Part shown: one piece after another, positions 53,780-62,833 of the stretch
Layout: each line of letters begins with the position of its first letter
Numbering within the stretch: position 1 is the first letter of the stretch
Assembly: GCF_005938385.1 (NCBI RefSeq)
Contig: NZ_VCRA01000025.1
Span: forward strand, 1-64,000
DNA from: Paenibacillus mesophilus
GTDB lineage: Bacteria > Bacillota > Bacilli > Paenibacillales > NBRC-103111
DNA length: 64,000 bases
Reading direction: 5' to 3'
Notes under the pieces: generated by a model
What the model saw: the letters and a program-made list of their open reading frames with translations, nothing else
Told to the model about the DNA's origin: nothing
The model's database searches: none
Translations under genes and position numbers: made by a program

Positions 53780-55096
53780 TTATTTCATCTGGGCCTCGGG
53801 GCTGATCATGAGCAATTGCAGCGTTCCCCTCATCCCGTTTACTTTCGACGCCGCATGGACGAACGTCTCGTCCGCATATTTCGCGATTACGCTTCGGCTC
53901 CGTTCGCTCAAGTCCCACAAGCCTGCTTGACGGCTCCATAAATCGACCCATTCCTCTGCCTTATCTTTGCGCTCCGGCATATAGGAAGGCGACGTAAACA
54001 TATTCGTCTTGATCCGCTTGGACACCGATTCCGCGAACTGGGAGCGCGATAACAGCGAGCTGGCCATGAGCCAGGCAGCCCCGCCATCCCAGCCGGCTAC
54101 GTCCGGAGGCATATACAGCTCCTGTCCCATTTTGCGCATGTTCCCGATGAAGCTTTTCGAGATCGGGATCTCGAATGCGCGGAGTATGCCCGCCACATAT
54201 TCGGCCGGCGATTTGACGACCGTAAGCCGGTACTCCGGCTTGTAAAATTCATCGGACTCGAACAGCGAGCGCAGCACCTCCCCGATCGTTTCTTTCTCGG
54301 CAAAATCGGCCGCCACCTGAGCCACCCATCGCTCCGGCGGATTCGGCGTCCCGAAAAACGTCAGCAGGTTGCGCGCCATGAAGGGAGCGAGCGCCTTCTG
54401 CCGGAACAGCACATCGACAACGGTCTTCTCGTCGAAATTGCCGGTCTCCCCCAGTACTTTCTTAATGCCACTATCATGCTGTCTCGGAGCGAACATCACT
54501 TGCTTGGTGTTTCGGTTAAATCCCCAGCCTGTAAATGCCCGCGCCACTTCCTTAATATCTTCCTCGGTGTAATTGCCGAGACCGAGCGTGAACAGCTCCA
54601 TCACTTCGCGCGCGTAATTTTCGTTCGGCTGGCCTTTTCTGTTGCTGTTCGAATCGAGCCAAATGAGCATCGCCGGATCACGGCCTACCTCAAGCACTAG
54701 CTCGTGGAAGCTCCCGAGCGCCAAACTCCGGAACATCTCGTTCTGCTGCCGCATTAGCGCGGCATCATTTACTTTCCGATGCGATGTAGCGAAATGATCG
54801 TGCCAGAACAGCGTCATCTTCTCCCGAAGCGGCTCGTCGCTCGCGGCCATCCGATACAGCCAGTACGTTTGCTCGTCGTTGATCTCGTTCGGCTTCAGTT
54901 GCTTGCCATCGGCCATCGTCTCCTCGATCGGCGGTATCGACTTCTTGTCTCCCGTAAGCGAAATGCCTTCGATCAACCTTCGCACGGTCTCTTCTTGGCC
55001 AAGAGAGAGCGCGGCGTTCACATCACCCGGCGACACATGAAATATCGTCCGGCTAAGCAAATGCACCGCATCGTTTTCCGTCCATCCGGTTCCCAT
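53780..55096 (-). CDS. DUF1800 protein
   Basis: From the ATG at 55096 (GGGAGGATGG upstream) the product has 438 residues. DUF1800 motifs are visible: AVHLLSRTIFHVSPGDV, REKMTLFWHDHFATSHRKV, NENYAREVMELFTLGLGNYTEEDI, ARAFTGWGF, and PPDVAGWDGG near the C terminus. There is no signal peptide, so export may depend on the Tat-borne DUF1501 partner encoded just downstream (inference). The families are known as a conserved pair of unknown function. Confidence 0.93.
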   Translation of the reverse strand: MGTGWTENDAVHLLSRTIFHVSPGDVNAALSLGQEETVRRLIEGISLTGDKKSIPPIEETMADGKQLKPNEINDEQTYWLYRMAASDEPLREKMTLFWHDHFATSHRKVNDAALMRQQNEMFRSLALGSFHELVLEVGRDPAMLIWLDSNSNRKGQPNENYAREVMELFTLGLGNYTEEDIKEVARAFTGWGFNRNTKQVMFAPRQHDSGIKKVLGETGNFDEKTVVDVLFRQKALAPFMARNLLTFFGTPNPPERWVAQVAADFAEKETIGEVLRSLFESDEFYKPEYRLTVVKSPAEYVAGILRAFEIPISKSFIGNMRKMGQELYMPPDVAGWDGGAAWLMASSLLSRSQFAESVSKRIKTNMFTSPSYMPERKDKAEEWVDLWSRQAGLWDLSERSRSVIAKYADETFVHAASKVNGMRGTLQLLMISPEAQMK

Positions 55097-55159
55097 AAAC
55101 CATCCTCCCTGCCTCTTAACGAACCTCCGGGCTCTATTAAGAAGCATACGACGAAAATG

Positions 55160-55195
55160 TTACAAAAGAATGACCCTCCCGTAACCGGGAGGGTC
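55160..55195 (-). terminator. Terminator of the repeat-protein gene
   Basis: GACCCTCCCG pairs perfectly with CGGGAGGGTC across TAAC; on the minus strand ATTCTTTTG follows. Confidence 0.85.
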
Positions 55196-55204
55196 AACGC
55201 CGCA

Positions 55205-56551
55205 TTACTCTTTATAGCCGCCTGTCGATATAATCGTCGAAATCCGTTGCGCCGCATCGCTCTTGATCCGGTCAAGCTTTTCCTTCGTAAACGCCTTGTC
55301 GCTTTTGGCAGCCAGATCGAGTGATTGGTTGAGCCAATCCACGAGCCGATCATGAAGCTCCGTTTGATTCAAGCCGGATACTTCCACCAAACTCTTGCCC
55401 TCTTGCAATAAATTTCTCACTTCGCTATCTTCCCGGTTGGCGATAGCTACGACGTAACTGATCAGACCTGACATATGACGATCGATAATTATTTTGTAAT
55501 CCACATCACGCTTCGTATCGTCATAACCGCTTGTCGATATAATCGTTGAAATCCGTTGCGCGGCATCGCTCTTGATACGGTCAATCTTTTCCTTAGTAAA
55601 CGCCTTGTCGCTCCGGGCAGCCAGATCGATCGATTGGTTGAGCGAAGCTGTCAATCGCTTCAACAGTTCCGAGTCCGACAAGCCGGAAAGCTCCACCAAA
55701 CTTTTGCCTTCTTGCAACAATTCCCTTACCCTACTGTCTTCCTGGTTGGCAATAGCTCCGACGTAGCTGACCAGACCCGACAAGTGACGATCGATGATGA
55801 TTTCGTAGTCCACATCTCGCTTCGTGTCGTCATAACCGCCTGTCGATATAATCGTCGAGATCCGTTGCGCGGCATCGCGTTTGACCAGGTCGACCTTTTC
55901 CCTAGTAAACGCCTTGTCGCTGTTGGCAGCCAGATCGATCGATTGGTTGAGCGAAGTTGTCAATCGTTTCAACAGTTCCGACTCCGTCAAGCCGGACAGC
56001 TCCACCAAACTTTTGCCTTGTTGCAATAATTCCCTCACTTCGCTGTCTTCCCGGTTGGCGATAGCTCCCACATAGCCGACCAAACCCGACATGTGACGAT
56101 CGATGATGATTTCGTAATCCACGTCTCTCTTTGTATCGTCATAACCATCTGTCGAGATGATCGTCGAAATCCGTTGCGAGGCATCGCTCTTGATCCGCTC
56201 GAGCTCTTCCTTCGTAATCGCCTTGTCGCTCCGGGCAGCCAGATCGATCGATTGGTTGAGCGAAGCGGCCAATCGATTCAACAGTTCCGATCCGGTCATG
56301 CCGGATAGTTGGACCAAGTTTTGCCCCCGCATCAGTTCTTCTCTAATTTCGCTATCTTCCCGATTGGCAATTGCCCCGACATAACTGACCACACTGGACA
56401 AGTTACGTTCGACGATCGCCTTATAGTCGACCTGCGTTGTAGCCGCGTATGCGGATACTCCTCCGATACCAGCAAACGTCCCGCCGAACAGAATGGCAGC
56501 TGCAACTCCGCCGATGATTACACCTTTTTTTGCAATATTCAATGTTTTCAT
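55205..56551 (-). CDS. Secreted protein of four 103-residue tandem repeats
   Basis: The 448-residue product has a signal peptide (1 to about 37, ending SAYAA). The rest consists of four tandem units of about 103 residues (309 nt). Each starts near VDYEIIIDRHMSG, contains SYVGAIANREDSEVRELLQ, GKSLVELSGL and LNQSIDLAAKSDKAFTKEK, and ends AQRISTIISTGGYDDTKRD. Units 2-4 are closest to each other and unit 1 is most diverged. The GKSLVELSG part recalls short helical motifs in YckD-like secreted proteins. The function is unknown. The repeats are long enough at DNA level to change number by recombination. Confidence 0.88.
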   Translation of the reverse strand: MKTLNIAKKGVIIGGVAAAILFGGTFAGIGGVSAYAATTQVDYKAIVERNLSSVVSYVGAIANREDSEIREELMRGQNLVQLSGMTGSELLNRLAASLNQSIDLAARSDKAITKEELERIKSDASQRISTIISTDGYDDTKRDVDYEIIIDRHMSGLVGYVGAIANREDSEVRELLQQGKSLVELSGLTESELLKRLTTSLNQSIDLAANSDKAFTREKVDLVKRDAAQRISTIISTGGYDDTKRDVDYEIIIDRHLSGLVSYVGAIANQEDSRVRELLQEGKSLVELSGLSDSELLKRLTASLNQSIDLAARSDKAFTKEKIDRIKSDAAQRISTIISTSGYDDTKRDVDYKIIIDRHMSGLISYVVAIANREDSEVRNLLQEGKSLVEVSGLNQTELHDRLVDWLNQSLDLAAKSDKAFTKEKLDRIKSDAAQRISTIISTGGYKE

Positions 56552-56736
56552 GTTTGGTTTCCACCTAATCCGATTTTTTTGTTTTTTTGTCTCTCTCCAT
56601 AACCCATTGTAAGGGAATGATGAAGCCGAGAAATCGGACTGTGGATTGTTTTTCCAACCGGTCTTTGGTCTAGGTCCTTTTCGGACCCGGGTCCCTGCCG
56701 GTCATGACACTTGTCATATGCTCCCGCCCACACAAA

Positions 56737-56767
56737 ACAAACGCCCCCGGCGGAAAGCCGGAGGCGC
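56737..56767 (-). terminator. Terminator of glnA
   Basis: On the minus strand CGCCTCCGGC pairs with GCCGGGGGCG (one wobble) and is followed by TTTGTTTTG. The rest of the gap to 56551 shows small GC-rich hairpins (GGTCC/GGACC) but no gene. Confidence 0.8.
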
Positions 56768-56783
56768 GGTATTGCTTATTTGA

Positions 56784-58208
56784 TTAGCAATCGAAGTACA
56801 AGGAATATTCTTGAGGATGAATGCGGATATTGACCGATTTCGCTTCGCCGCGTTTCAGTTCGATATAGTTGCTGATGAAATCTTTCGTGAACACGCCGCC
56901 TTGAGTCAAGAACTCGTTGTCCGCTTCGAGCGCGTCGAGAGCTTCGTCAAGCGTGCCCGGTACGCTGCGGATTTCGTTCTTCTCGGCATCGGACAGCTCA
57001 TAGATGTTCGTGTCGAACGGACCGTAGCCCAGTTTGCGCGGGTCGATTTTGTTTTTGATGCCGTCCAGACCGGCGAGCAGCATCGCTGCGAACGCCAAGT
57101 ACGGGTTGGCCGTGGAGTCCGGCGTACGGAACTCGATGCGGCATCCTTTAGGCGTAACAGCCGCGATCGGAATACGCACCGCTGCGGAACGGTTGCCTTT
57201 GGAGAACACGAGGTTGACAGGCGCTTCATAGCCCGGTACGAGACGTTTGAACGAGTTCGTGCTCGGGTTCGTAATCGCGATCAAGGCAGGAGCATGGTGC
57301 AGAATACCGCCCAAATAGTAAAGCGCTGTTTCACTTAAGTTCGCGTAGGCGCCTTTCTCATAGAACAGCGGAGTGTCGCCGTTGAAGATCGATTGGTGGA
57401 CGTGCATGCCGGATCCGTTGTCTCCGAACAGCGGCTTCGGCATGAAGGTTGCCACTTTGCCGTATTGGCGCGCCGTGTTGTGCACGATATATTTATATTT
57501 CAACAGGTTGTCGGCCGTTTTCGTCAGCGTGTCGAACCGGAAGTTGATTTCCGCTTGGCCCGCAGTCGCCACTTCGTGATGATGACGCTCGATGCGCAGC
57601 CCCGCTTCAGCCATCAATCGACACATTTCGCTGCGGATGTCCTGCTGCGAGTCCATTGGAGCTACAGGCACGTATCCGCCTTTGACCGGCACTTTGAAGC
57701 CGAGGTTGCCGCCTTCTTCTTTGCGGGCGCTATTCCATGCCGCTTCTTCGGAGTCGACTTCGAAGTACGATTTGTTCATGCCCGTTTCGAAGCGGACGTC
57801 GTCGAAGATGAAGAACTCGGATTCGGGAGCGAAAAATGCGGCCGTACCGATTCCCGCTTGCTGCAAATATTCTTCCGCCTTTTGAGCGATCGAACGCGGG
57901 TCGCGCTCATACCGTTCGCCGTCCGGCGTATGAATGTTACACATAATAATCAAGGTTGGATGTGCGGTGAAAGGATCCACATAAGCGGTTTCCGTATCCG
58001 GCATCATGACCATGTCGGATTCTTCGATTCCGCGGAAGCCCGGGATGGAGGAACCGTCGAATGCCACACCGTTTACGAAAGTATCTTCGTCTACCTCACT
58101 GCTTGGCAAGCTGATATGCTGCGCTTTACCCAACAATCCGACAAAACGGAAATCTACCCACTCGATATTTTTTTCCTTGATCAGATTGAGCACATTTTGG
58201 ACAGACAT
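56784..58208 (-). CDS. glnA: Type I glutamine synthetase (GSI-beta-like)
   Basis: GGGAGGA precedes the ATG. The 474-residue enzyme has all GSI motifs: FDGSSIPGF, PESEFFIF, GQAEINFRF, NGSGMHVHQSIF, the NPSTNSFKRLVPGYEAP loop and ATP-site KGNRSAAVRIP. It is about 30 residues longer than the 444-residue GSI-alpha GlnA of Bacillus. It also has Y403 in NIYELSDAEK, at the place of the adenylylation site of GSI-beta enzymes. No adenylyltransferase gene is visible here, so whether the Tyr is modified is open. It combines ammonium with glutamate. A promoter and GlnR box lie upstream. Confidence 0.97.
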   Translation of the reverse strand: MSVQNVLNLIKEKNIEWVDFRFVGLLGKAQHISLPSSEVDEDTFVNGVAFDGSSIPGFRGIEESDMVMMPDTETAYVDPFTAHPTLIIMCNIHTPDGERYERDPRSIAQKAEEYLQQAGIGTAAFFAPESEFFIFDDVRFETGMNKSYFEVDSEEAAWNSARKEEGGNLGFKVPVKGGYVPVAPMDSQQDIRSEMCRLMAEAGLRIERHHHEVATAGQAEINFRFDTLTKTADNLLKYKYIVHNTARQYGKVATFMPKPLFGDNGSGMHVHQSIFNGDTPLFYEKGAYANLSETALYYLGGILHHAPALIAITNPSTNSFKRLVPGYEAPVNLVFSKGNRSAAVRIPIAAVTPKGCRIEFRTPDSTANPYLAFAAMLLAGLDGIKNKIDPRKLGYGPFDTNIYELSDAEKNEIRSVPGTLDEALDALEADNEFLTQGGVFTKDFISNYIELKRGEAKSVNIRIHPQEYSLYFDC

Positions 58209-58288
58209 GATTTAAATCCTCCCATTTCCGAACATTCACCGCATCACGATCGATCATTGTTCAGGTTTTTTATTGATTATGGAATTAA

Positions 58289-58317
58289 TTATAATCGCGG
58301 TTCAAAACAGCGTCAAT
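58289..58317 (-). promoter_or_regulatory. glnA promoter
   Basis: On the minus strand TTGACG and a perfect TATAAT are separated by 17 nt. Confidence 0.82.
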
Positions 58318-58344
58318 ACTTATGTAAGGTATTTTTTATTATCA

Positions 58345-58361
58345 TGTCAGGTTTGCTTACA
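58345..58361 (-). promoter_or_regulatory. GlnR/TnrA box upstream of glnA
   Basis: TGTCAGGTTTGCTTACA matches the TGTNAN7TNACA consensus exactly. It lies about 28 bp upstream of the -35 box, a position that suits activation more than repression by promoter blocking. Confidence 0.75.
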
Positions 58362-58465
58362 TTGAAAGCGTTTCACTTCACAATTTCGACAAAAAATCCG
58401 CTATTTCATCATAGGCACTTTGGGAAAACGACACGAAATCCCCCTTATATGATCGAAAAGACAAC

Positions 58466-58496
58466 GAAAAGACTCCCGCCTATGCGACGGGAGCCT
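58466..58496 (-). terminator. Terminator of aroF
   Basis: On the minus strand GGCTCCCG pairs with CGGGAGTC and is followed by TTTTCGTTG. Confidence 0.75.
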
Positions 58497-58522
58497 GCAA
58501 GGATGACCTATTATAGATAGCT

Positions 58523-59566
58523 TTATACGTGAAGCGGCTCTTTCTTCGTCTCGAACGTTTTGCCGCACAGCGGCGCCAATTTCTCGAGATCCTGCAGCAG
58601 CTTGGCGAACTGGTCCGGGAACAGCGACTGTACGCCGTCTCCCGTCATCGAGTTGTCCGGATCCGTATGCATCTCGACGATCAATCCGTCCGCTCCCGCC
58701 GCTACCGACGCTTTGCACATCGTCTCGACCAGTTCCCGGCGTCCCGTACCATGGCTCGGATCGGAAATGACCGGAAGATGGCTCAGCTGGTGAAGCACCG
58801 GAATGGCCGTCAAGTCGAGCGTGTTCCGCGTGTACGTCTCGAATGTTCGGATTCCGCGCTCGCACAGCATGACGTTCGGGTTGCCGCCGGCCAGAATGTA
58901 TTCGGCCGCATTCAGGAATTCGTCGTATGTCGAGCTGAAGCCGCGTTTCAGCAGCACCGGCGTTTGGATCGTTCCGAGCTTGCGAAGAAGGTCGAAGTTT
59001 TGCATATTGCGCGTACCGACCTGCAAAATGTCGGCATGCTCGGCGCAAACGTCGACATATTCCGGTGTCATGACTTCGGTGATCGTAAGCAGGCCGTGTT
59101 TCTTGCCGGCCTCGGCCATCATTTCCAAGCCTTCCACGCCTACGCCTTGGAAGCTGTAAGGACCGGTTCTCGGCTTGAATGCGCCGCCGCGAAGCACTTG
59201 ACCGCCTGCCGCCTTCACGAGCCGGGCGATCTCGTCGATCTGCTCCGGAGATTCGACTGCGCAAGGACCTCCCATAATGACGAGCTCGCTTCCGCCGATC
59301 TCTACGCCCTTAATATTGATGACCGTATTGTCCGGGTGGAAATCGCGGCTTGCCAGCTTGTAGGACTTCGATATTTTGATGACGTTCTCGATACCGGACA
59401 TTTGGCGGAGCTGCTCGGCCAGCTTCGGATCGGCCTTGCCGATTATGCCGATGACGGTGCGGTCCGTTCCTTTGGACACGTGGGCTTGCACGCCTTGCTT
59501 CTCGATATGGCGGACGATTTCGGCGATGCGCTCGTCGGAAACTTGGTTGGATGTTACTGCGATCAT
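58523..59566 (-). CDS. aroF: 3-deoxy-7-phosphoheptulonate synthase (DAHP synthase)
   Basis: The 347-residue product has an N-terminal ferredoxin-like regulatory domain (1-75, like the AroG(Q)-type extension in Thermotoga) and the DAHP synthase barrel. Visible are GGPCAVESPEQI, RGGAFKPRTGPYSFQG, LLKRGFSSTYDEFLNAAEYI, CERGIRTFE, ISDPSHGTGRR and VEMHTDPDNSMTGDGVQSL. It condenses PEP with erythrose-4-phosphate at the entry to aromatic amino acid synthesis. GGGAGAGTG precedes the ATG. The N-terminal domain suggests feedback control by tyrosine or phenylalanine (family knowledge). Confidence 0.96.
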   Translation of the reverse strand: MIAVTSNQVSDERIAEIVRHIEKQGVQAHVSKGTDRTVIGIIGKADPKLAEQLRQMSGIENVIKISKSYKLASRDFHPDNTVINIKGVEIGGSELVIMGGPCAVESPEQIDEIARLVKAAGGQVLRGGAFKPRTGPYSFQGVGVEGLEMMAEAGKKHGLLTITEVMTPEYVDVCAEHADILQVGTRNMQNFDLLRKLGTIQTPVLLKRGFSSTYDEFLNAAEYILAGGNPNVMLCERGIRTFETYTRNTLDLTAIPVLHQLSHLPVISDPSHGTGRRELVETMCKASVAAGADGLIVEMHTDPDNSMTGDGVQSLFPDQFAKLLQDLEKLAPLCGKTFETKKEPLHV

Positions 59567-59742
59567 GATTATTCACTCTCCCTGTAGCTTTGCGTCCGGC
59601 GAACGGATCGCTTGTCTTTTCTCACTTAGACGCTTCAACGCGTATACGCTTTTAAGCTTTTATGCTTTTAATCGTTAAAGTAACTATACCCGATAAGCCT
59701 TTCCCCGTCAATAGGGAAAACAATGACATTCCAAACAAAAAA

Positions 59743-59775
59743 GATCGCCGGAACATAACCATGTTCCAAGCGATC
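59743..59775 (-). terminator. Terminator of the ispH/DUF2062 operon
   Basis: GATCGC-GGAACA pairs with TGTTCC-GCGATC (one mismatch) and is followed on the minus strand by TTTTTTG. The remaining gap to aroF (59567-59742) shows T-rich sequence but no gene. Confidence 0.88.
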
Positions 59776-59786
59776 CTTCGGGAAGA

Positions 59787-60338
59787 TCAATGATTCGTTT
59801 GCTTCAGTATGAGCTGTTCCCGGCGCACCCGGCGCTTCTCGGAACGTTTCGCCGTAAACAGCTGGAGCAATTGCTTGAGCGGGAAATAAAGCAGCAGAGC
59901 GATCATCGTTCCGTCCACGATTCCGCCGACGATCAGCTTCGCGTTGACGTAGAGCATTTTCTCGATCCAATGCGGCAAAAACGAGATCCATTCGTTAAAC
60001 CGGTCCGGAACGATCAAGCCGCCTACCTTCGCATTGAGAAACGCCACCGGAATGTAGATGATTTTCCCGAACACGAAGCCGATCAAGGCCCCGGCGATAT
60101 TCGCCCGAAATAAATAAACAAGCGGGAAAATAAGGAAAAAGGCCAATCCGAACGTCGGCAAAGTGACCATCTCCACGGCAATGCCTATAGAGAAGCCCGC
60201 GGCCACTTTGGCGGCTCCGCCTTTCGCCCGCGACAGCTGCAAATATTTGTATCTAAACCATCGGGCTATCCCACTGAACGTCCGAGTGAGGCGCGACGGG
60301 TTGGCGGGTCTTGTTGTACGCTTCACTTGTACCGTCAT
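59787..60338 (-). CDS. DUF2062 membrane protein
   Basis: The 183-residue product has the DUF2062 layout: basic N terminus, then GFSIGIAVEMVTLPTFGLAFFLIFPLVYLFRANI and GALIGFVFGKIIYIP as membrane pairs, another membrane segment around KLIVGGIVDGTMIALLLYFPL, and a basic tail. It follows ispH by 12 nt in the same operon and ends with a terminator. Its function is unknown. Confidence 0.88.
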   Translation of the reverse strand: MTVQVKRTTRPANPSRLTRTFSGIARWFRYKYLQLSRAKGGAAKVAAGFSIGIAVEMVTLPTFGLAFFLIFPLVYLFRANIAGALIGFVFGKIIYIPVAFLNAKVGGLIVPDRFNEWISFLPHWIEKMLYVNAKLIVGGIVDGTMIALLLYFPLKQLLQLFTAKRSEKRRVRREQLILKQTNH

Positions 60339-60350
60339 CGGGTCCCCATC

Positions 60351-61301
60351 CTATTCTTGTGAAAGTGCTTTTACCGGCGGGAGCAGCTTGCTTTTGTTGA
60401 TCGTCCGTTTGATTTCCCATGTCTCGGGACGATCGGGATCGAATTGTTCCAAATATCCGATCACTTCCCTCGTGATCGGAGTAGGCGTGGAAGCTCCCGA
60501 CGTAACGCCGACCTTGTTAATGCCGGTCAGCCAACCGGTATCGATTTCCGACACATCGGATATCCGGTATGCTTTCGTTCCGGCTATCTCTTCCGATACT
60601 TGGGCGAGACGGTTCGAATTGTTGCTCCGCGGATCTCCGACGACGATGACAAGCTCCACTTCCTTCGCTTGCTCGGCCACCGCCTCCTGCCGCACCTGAG
60701 TAGCCAAACATATTTCGTTATGAATTTCGGCTGCTGGAAATTTCGCGATCAGCCGGTTCATAATGTGCCGGATATCCCATTGGCTCATCGTCGTCTGGTT
60801 CGTAATGATGATTTTGTCGACGGGCAGATCCAGCTGGCCGATCTCTTCTTCCTTCTCTATCAGGTGAACGTGATCCGGTGCGATGCCGATGGCTCCTTCC
60901 GGCTCCGGATGCCCTCTCTTGCCGATATAAATAATTTCGTAGCCCTGTCCCGTCTTCTCCCGGATCAGGTCATGCGTCTTGGTTACATCGGGACATGTCG
61001 CATCGACGACCGTCAATCCCTTCTCCCGGGCGCGCTTCCGTACTTCCGGCGATACGCCGTGGGCGGTGAAGATGACCGTCCCTTTCTCGATCCGGTCCAA
61101 AATTTCTAGACGGTTGGCGCCGTCGAGCGTAATGACGCCTTCGTCTTCGAACGCTTCGGTCACATGACTATTATGCACAATCATTCCCAAAATATAGATC
61201 GGCTTCGGCAAGTCGAGGTTGCGGGCCGTTTGGCGCGCGAGAACCATTGCGTCGACTACGCCGTAGCAATATCCTCTGGGAGATATTTTAAGCACTTCCA
61301 T
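60351..61301 (-). CDS. ispH: 4-hydroxy-3-methylbut-2-enyl diphosphate reductase
   Basis: From the ATG at 61301 the product has 316 residues. The three iron-sulfur cysteines are in RGYCYGV (about C12), VVDATCPDVTKTH (about C98) and NEICLATQVRQ (about C193). HNSHVTEAF, the AHGVSPEV segment and the C-terminal VTSGASTPTPITREVI are also present. It makes IPP and DMAPP in the last step of the MEP pathway. It is first of a two-gene operon with DUF2062. Confidence 0.96.
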   Translation of the reverse strand: MEVLKISPRGYCYGVVDAMVLARQTARNLDLPKPIYILGMIVHNSHVTEAFEDEGVITLDGANRLEILDRIEKGTVIFTAHGVSPEVRKRAREKGLTVVDATCPDVTKTHDLIREKTGQGYEIIYIGKRGHPEPEGAIGIAPDHVHLIEKEEEIGQLDLPVDKIIITNQTTMSQWDIRHIMNRLIAKFPAAEIHNEICLATQVRQEAVAEQAKEVELVIVVGDPRSNNSNRLAQVSEEIAGTKAYRISDVSEIDTGWLTGINKVGVTSGASTPTPITREVIGYLEQFDPDRPETWEIKRTINKSKLLPPVKALSQE

Positions 61302-61363
61302 CGCAATCCGCCTGCTTTCGACACGATTTGACATCAACTGTTTACAATTTCATTATACCGTAT

Positions 61364-62830
61364 TCAATAAGGATTAGAAAGCGAAGGCAGGACGGGCAGC
61401 CACACGATAAACGTGGTACCTTTTTCCTTCTGCGTCTTCACCTCGATCGAGCCGCCGTGAGCGTCAATTATCCATTTCGCGATGGACAGCCCGAGGCCGG
61501 TGCCGGATTTTTTGCCGCGCGACGGATCGGCCCGGTAAAATCGTTCGAAAATATAAGGAATCTCGTCCTTGTCCATCCCGATTCCGGTGTCGCTTACCCG
61601 GATCCCGACTTGACCGCCTGCTTGCAGCGCATCCAGCTCGACATGCCCCTCCTCGGTATATTTGAATGCGTTCTCGATGAGAATGAACAGCAGCTGCTGC
61701 AAATAATCTTTATTCCCCTGCACATAAACGTCGTTCAGAACGGCCAAATCCCCGGCTATCCATTCGGCGCTTCGCGGCAAAAACTGCGCCCGGCGAATCA
61801 CTTCCTCGACAAGCGGCCTCATCTCCACGGGCTCTTGGCTCATCGTAAAGCCGGCGTCGGCCCGGGCAAGCGACAGCATATCGTTGACGAGTCTCGACAT
61901 CCGCTCGGCCTCGGAAGCGATGTCGTGCATCGCCTCGAGCGACAGCTCGACATTGCCGTCCCGGATCACGCTTATGCCGGTACCGTCTTCTTTGCCCGAT
62001 TCGAGCGCGGTCGATTTCCATACTTTCTCGAGCAGATCCACATTGCCCCGGATCGTTGTAAGCGGGGTGCGGAGCTCGTGCGAAGCATCCGAGACGAAGC
62101 GCCGCTGAGCGCGGTATGCGTCATCCAGCTCGGAATACATCCCTTGAATACGCGTAAGCATGCCGTTGATCGTATCGGTCAGACGTCCGATCTCGTCCAT
62201 CGGTCCCGCGTAATCGATCCGTTTGCTCAAGTCGGCGCTCTTCTCCACGGCGTTCGCCGCATCGATCACGTTCTCGATCGGCTTCAACGCTTTTCTTGAC
62301 AAAAACCAGCCTGCGGAGGCGGCGAGGAAAATCGTCAGCAAGCCTATGACGATCAAAATGAGCCTCAAATTGTACAAAAACTGCTCAACGTCGTCGAGTA
62401 CGGTCGCAACCTGCAGCACGCCGACGAGAGAGCCTTCGAACACAAGAGGGCTATAATACATGAGCAGCTTGTACTCCTGATTGACGTTTATCGTCTCGAA
62501 GCCGTCGCCACCCTGCAATACCCGGTTAATCGATTCCTCCGAATATGGAAGGTTGCTGCGCAAATTGCTGGAGCGCTTGATCTGTCCTTGGGTCGAGATG
62601 CTTTGCAAATAAATGCCGGCGGATTTGAATTCGCGCAACTCCGGCAGCGAATAAAACACCCCGAAGCCGCGAATCTCTTTATTGACCTCCCGCGCTTGAA
62701 TGACCAGCTCGTCGCGCAAATCGTTATGCAGCTTAAAGTTGAAAAACGCGTAGAGCGCTATTCCGAATACTAGCAGCGTAACGGCCAGTATGCCCGAATA
62801 CCAAAGCGTCAGGCGCAGACGTATCGACAT
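61364..62830 (-). CDS. Sensor histidine kinase with HAMP domain
   Basis: The 488-residue product has membrane segments near 8-30 and 158-180, an extracellular sensor of about 125 residues between them, and a HAMP domain (RKALKPIENVIDAANAVE...). Catalytic motifs are the H box RRFVSDASHELRTPLTTIRGN (about 250), the N box LIENAFKYTEEG, and G boxes SDTGIGMDKDEIPYIFERFYR and GTGLGLSIAKWI. It starts 3 nt after the response regulator stop, so the two are co-translated. The nearby HtrA-like protease suggests an envelope-stress role as in CssRS (inference). Confidence 0.94.
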   Translation of the reverse strand: MSIRLRLTLWYSGILAVTLLVFGIALYAFFNFKLHNDLRDELVIQAREVNKEIRGFGVFYSLPELREFKSAGIYLQSISTQGQIKRSSNLRSNLPYSEESINRVLQGGDGFETINVNQEYKLLMYYSPLVFEGSLVGVLQVATVLDDVEQFLYNLRLILIVIGLLTIFLAASAGWFLSRKALKPIENVIDAANAVEKSADLSKRIDYAGPMDEIGRLTDTINGMLTRIQGMYSELDDAYRAQRRFVSDASHELRTPLTTIRGNVDLLEKVWKSTALESGKEDGTGISVIRDGNVELSLEAMHDIASEAERMSRLVNDMLSLARADAGFTMSQEPVEMRPLVEEVIRRAQFLPRSAEWIAGDLAVLNDVYVQGNKDYLQQLLFILIENAFKYTEEGHVELDALQAGGQVGIRVSDTGIGMDKDEIPYIFERFYRADPSRGKKSGTGLGLSIAKWIIDAHGGSIEVKTQKEKGTTFIVWLPVLPSLSNPY

Positions 62831-62833
62831 CCG

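Noticed and set aside
55205..56551. CRISPR-like array
   Set aside because: The repeats are 309 bp, in frame and coding, with no spacer pattern.
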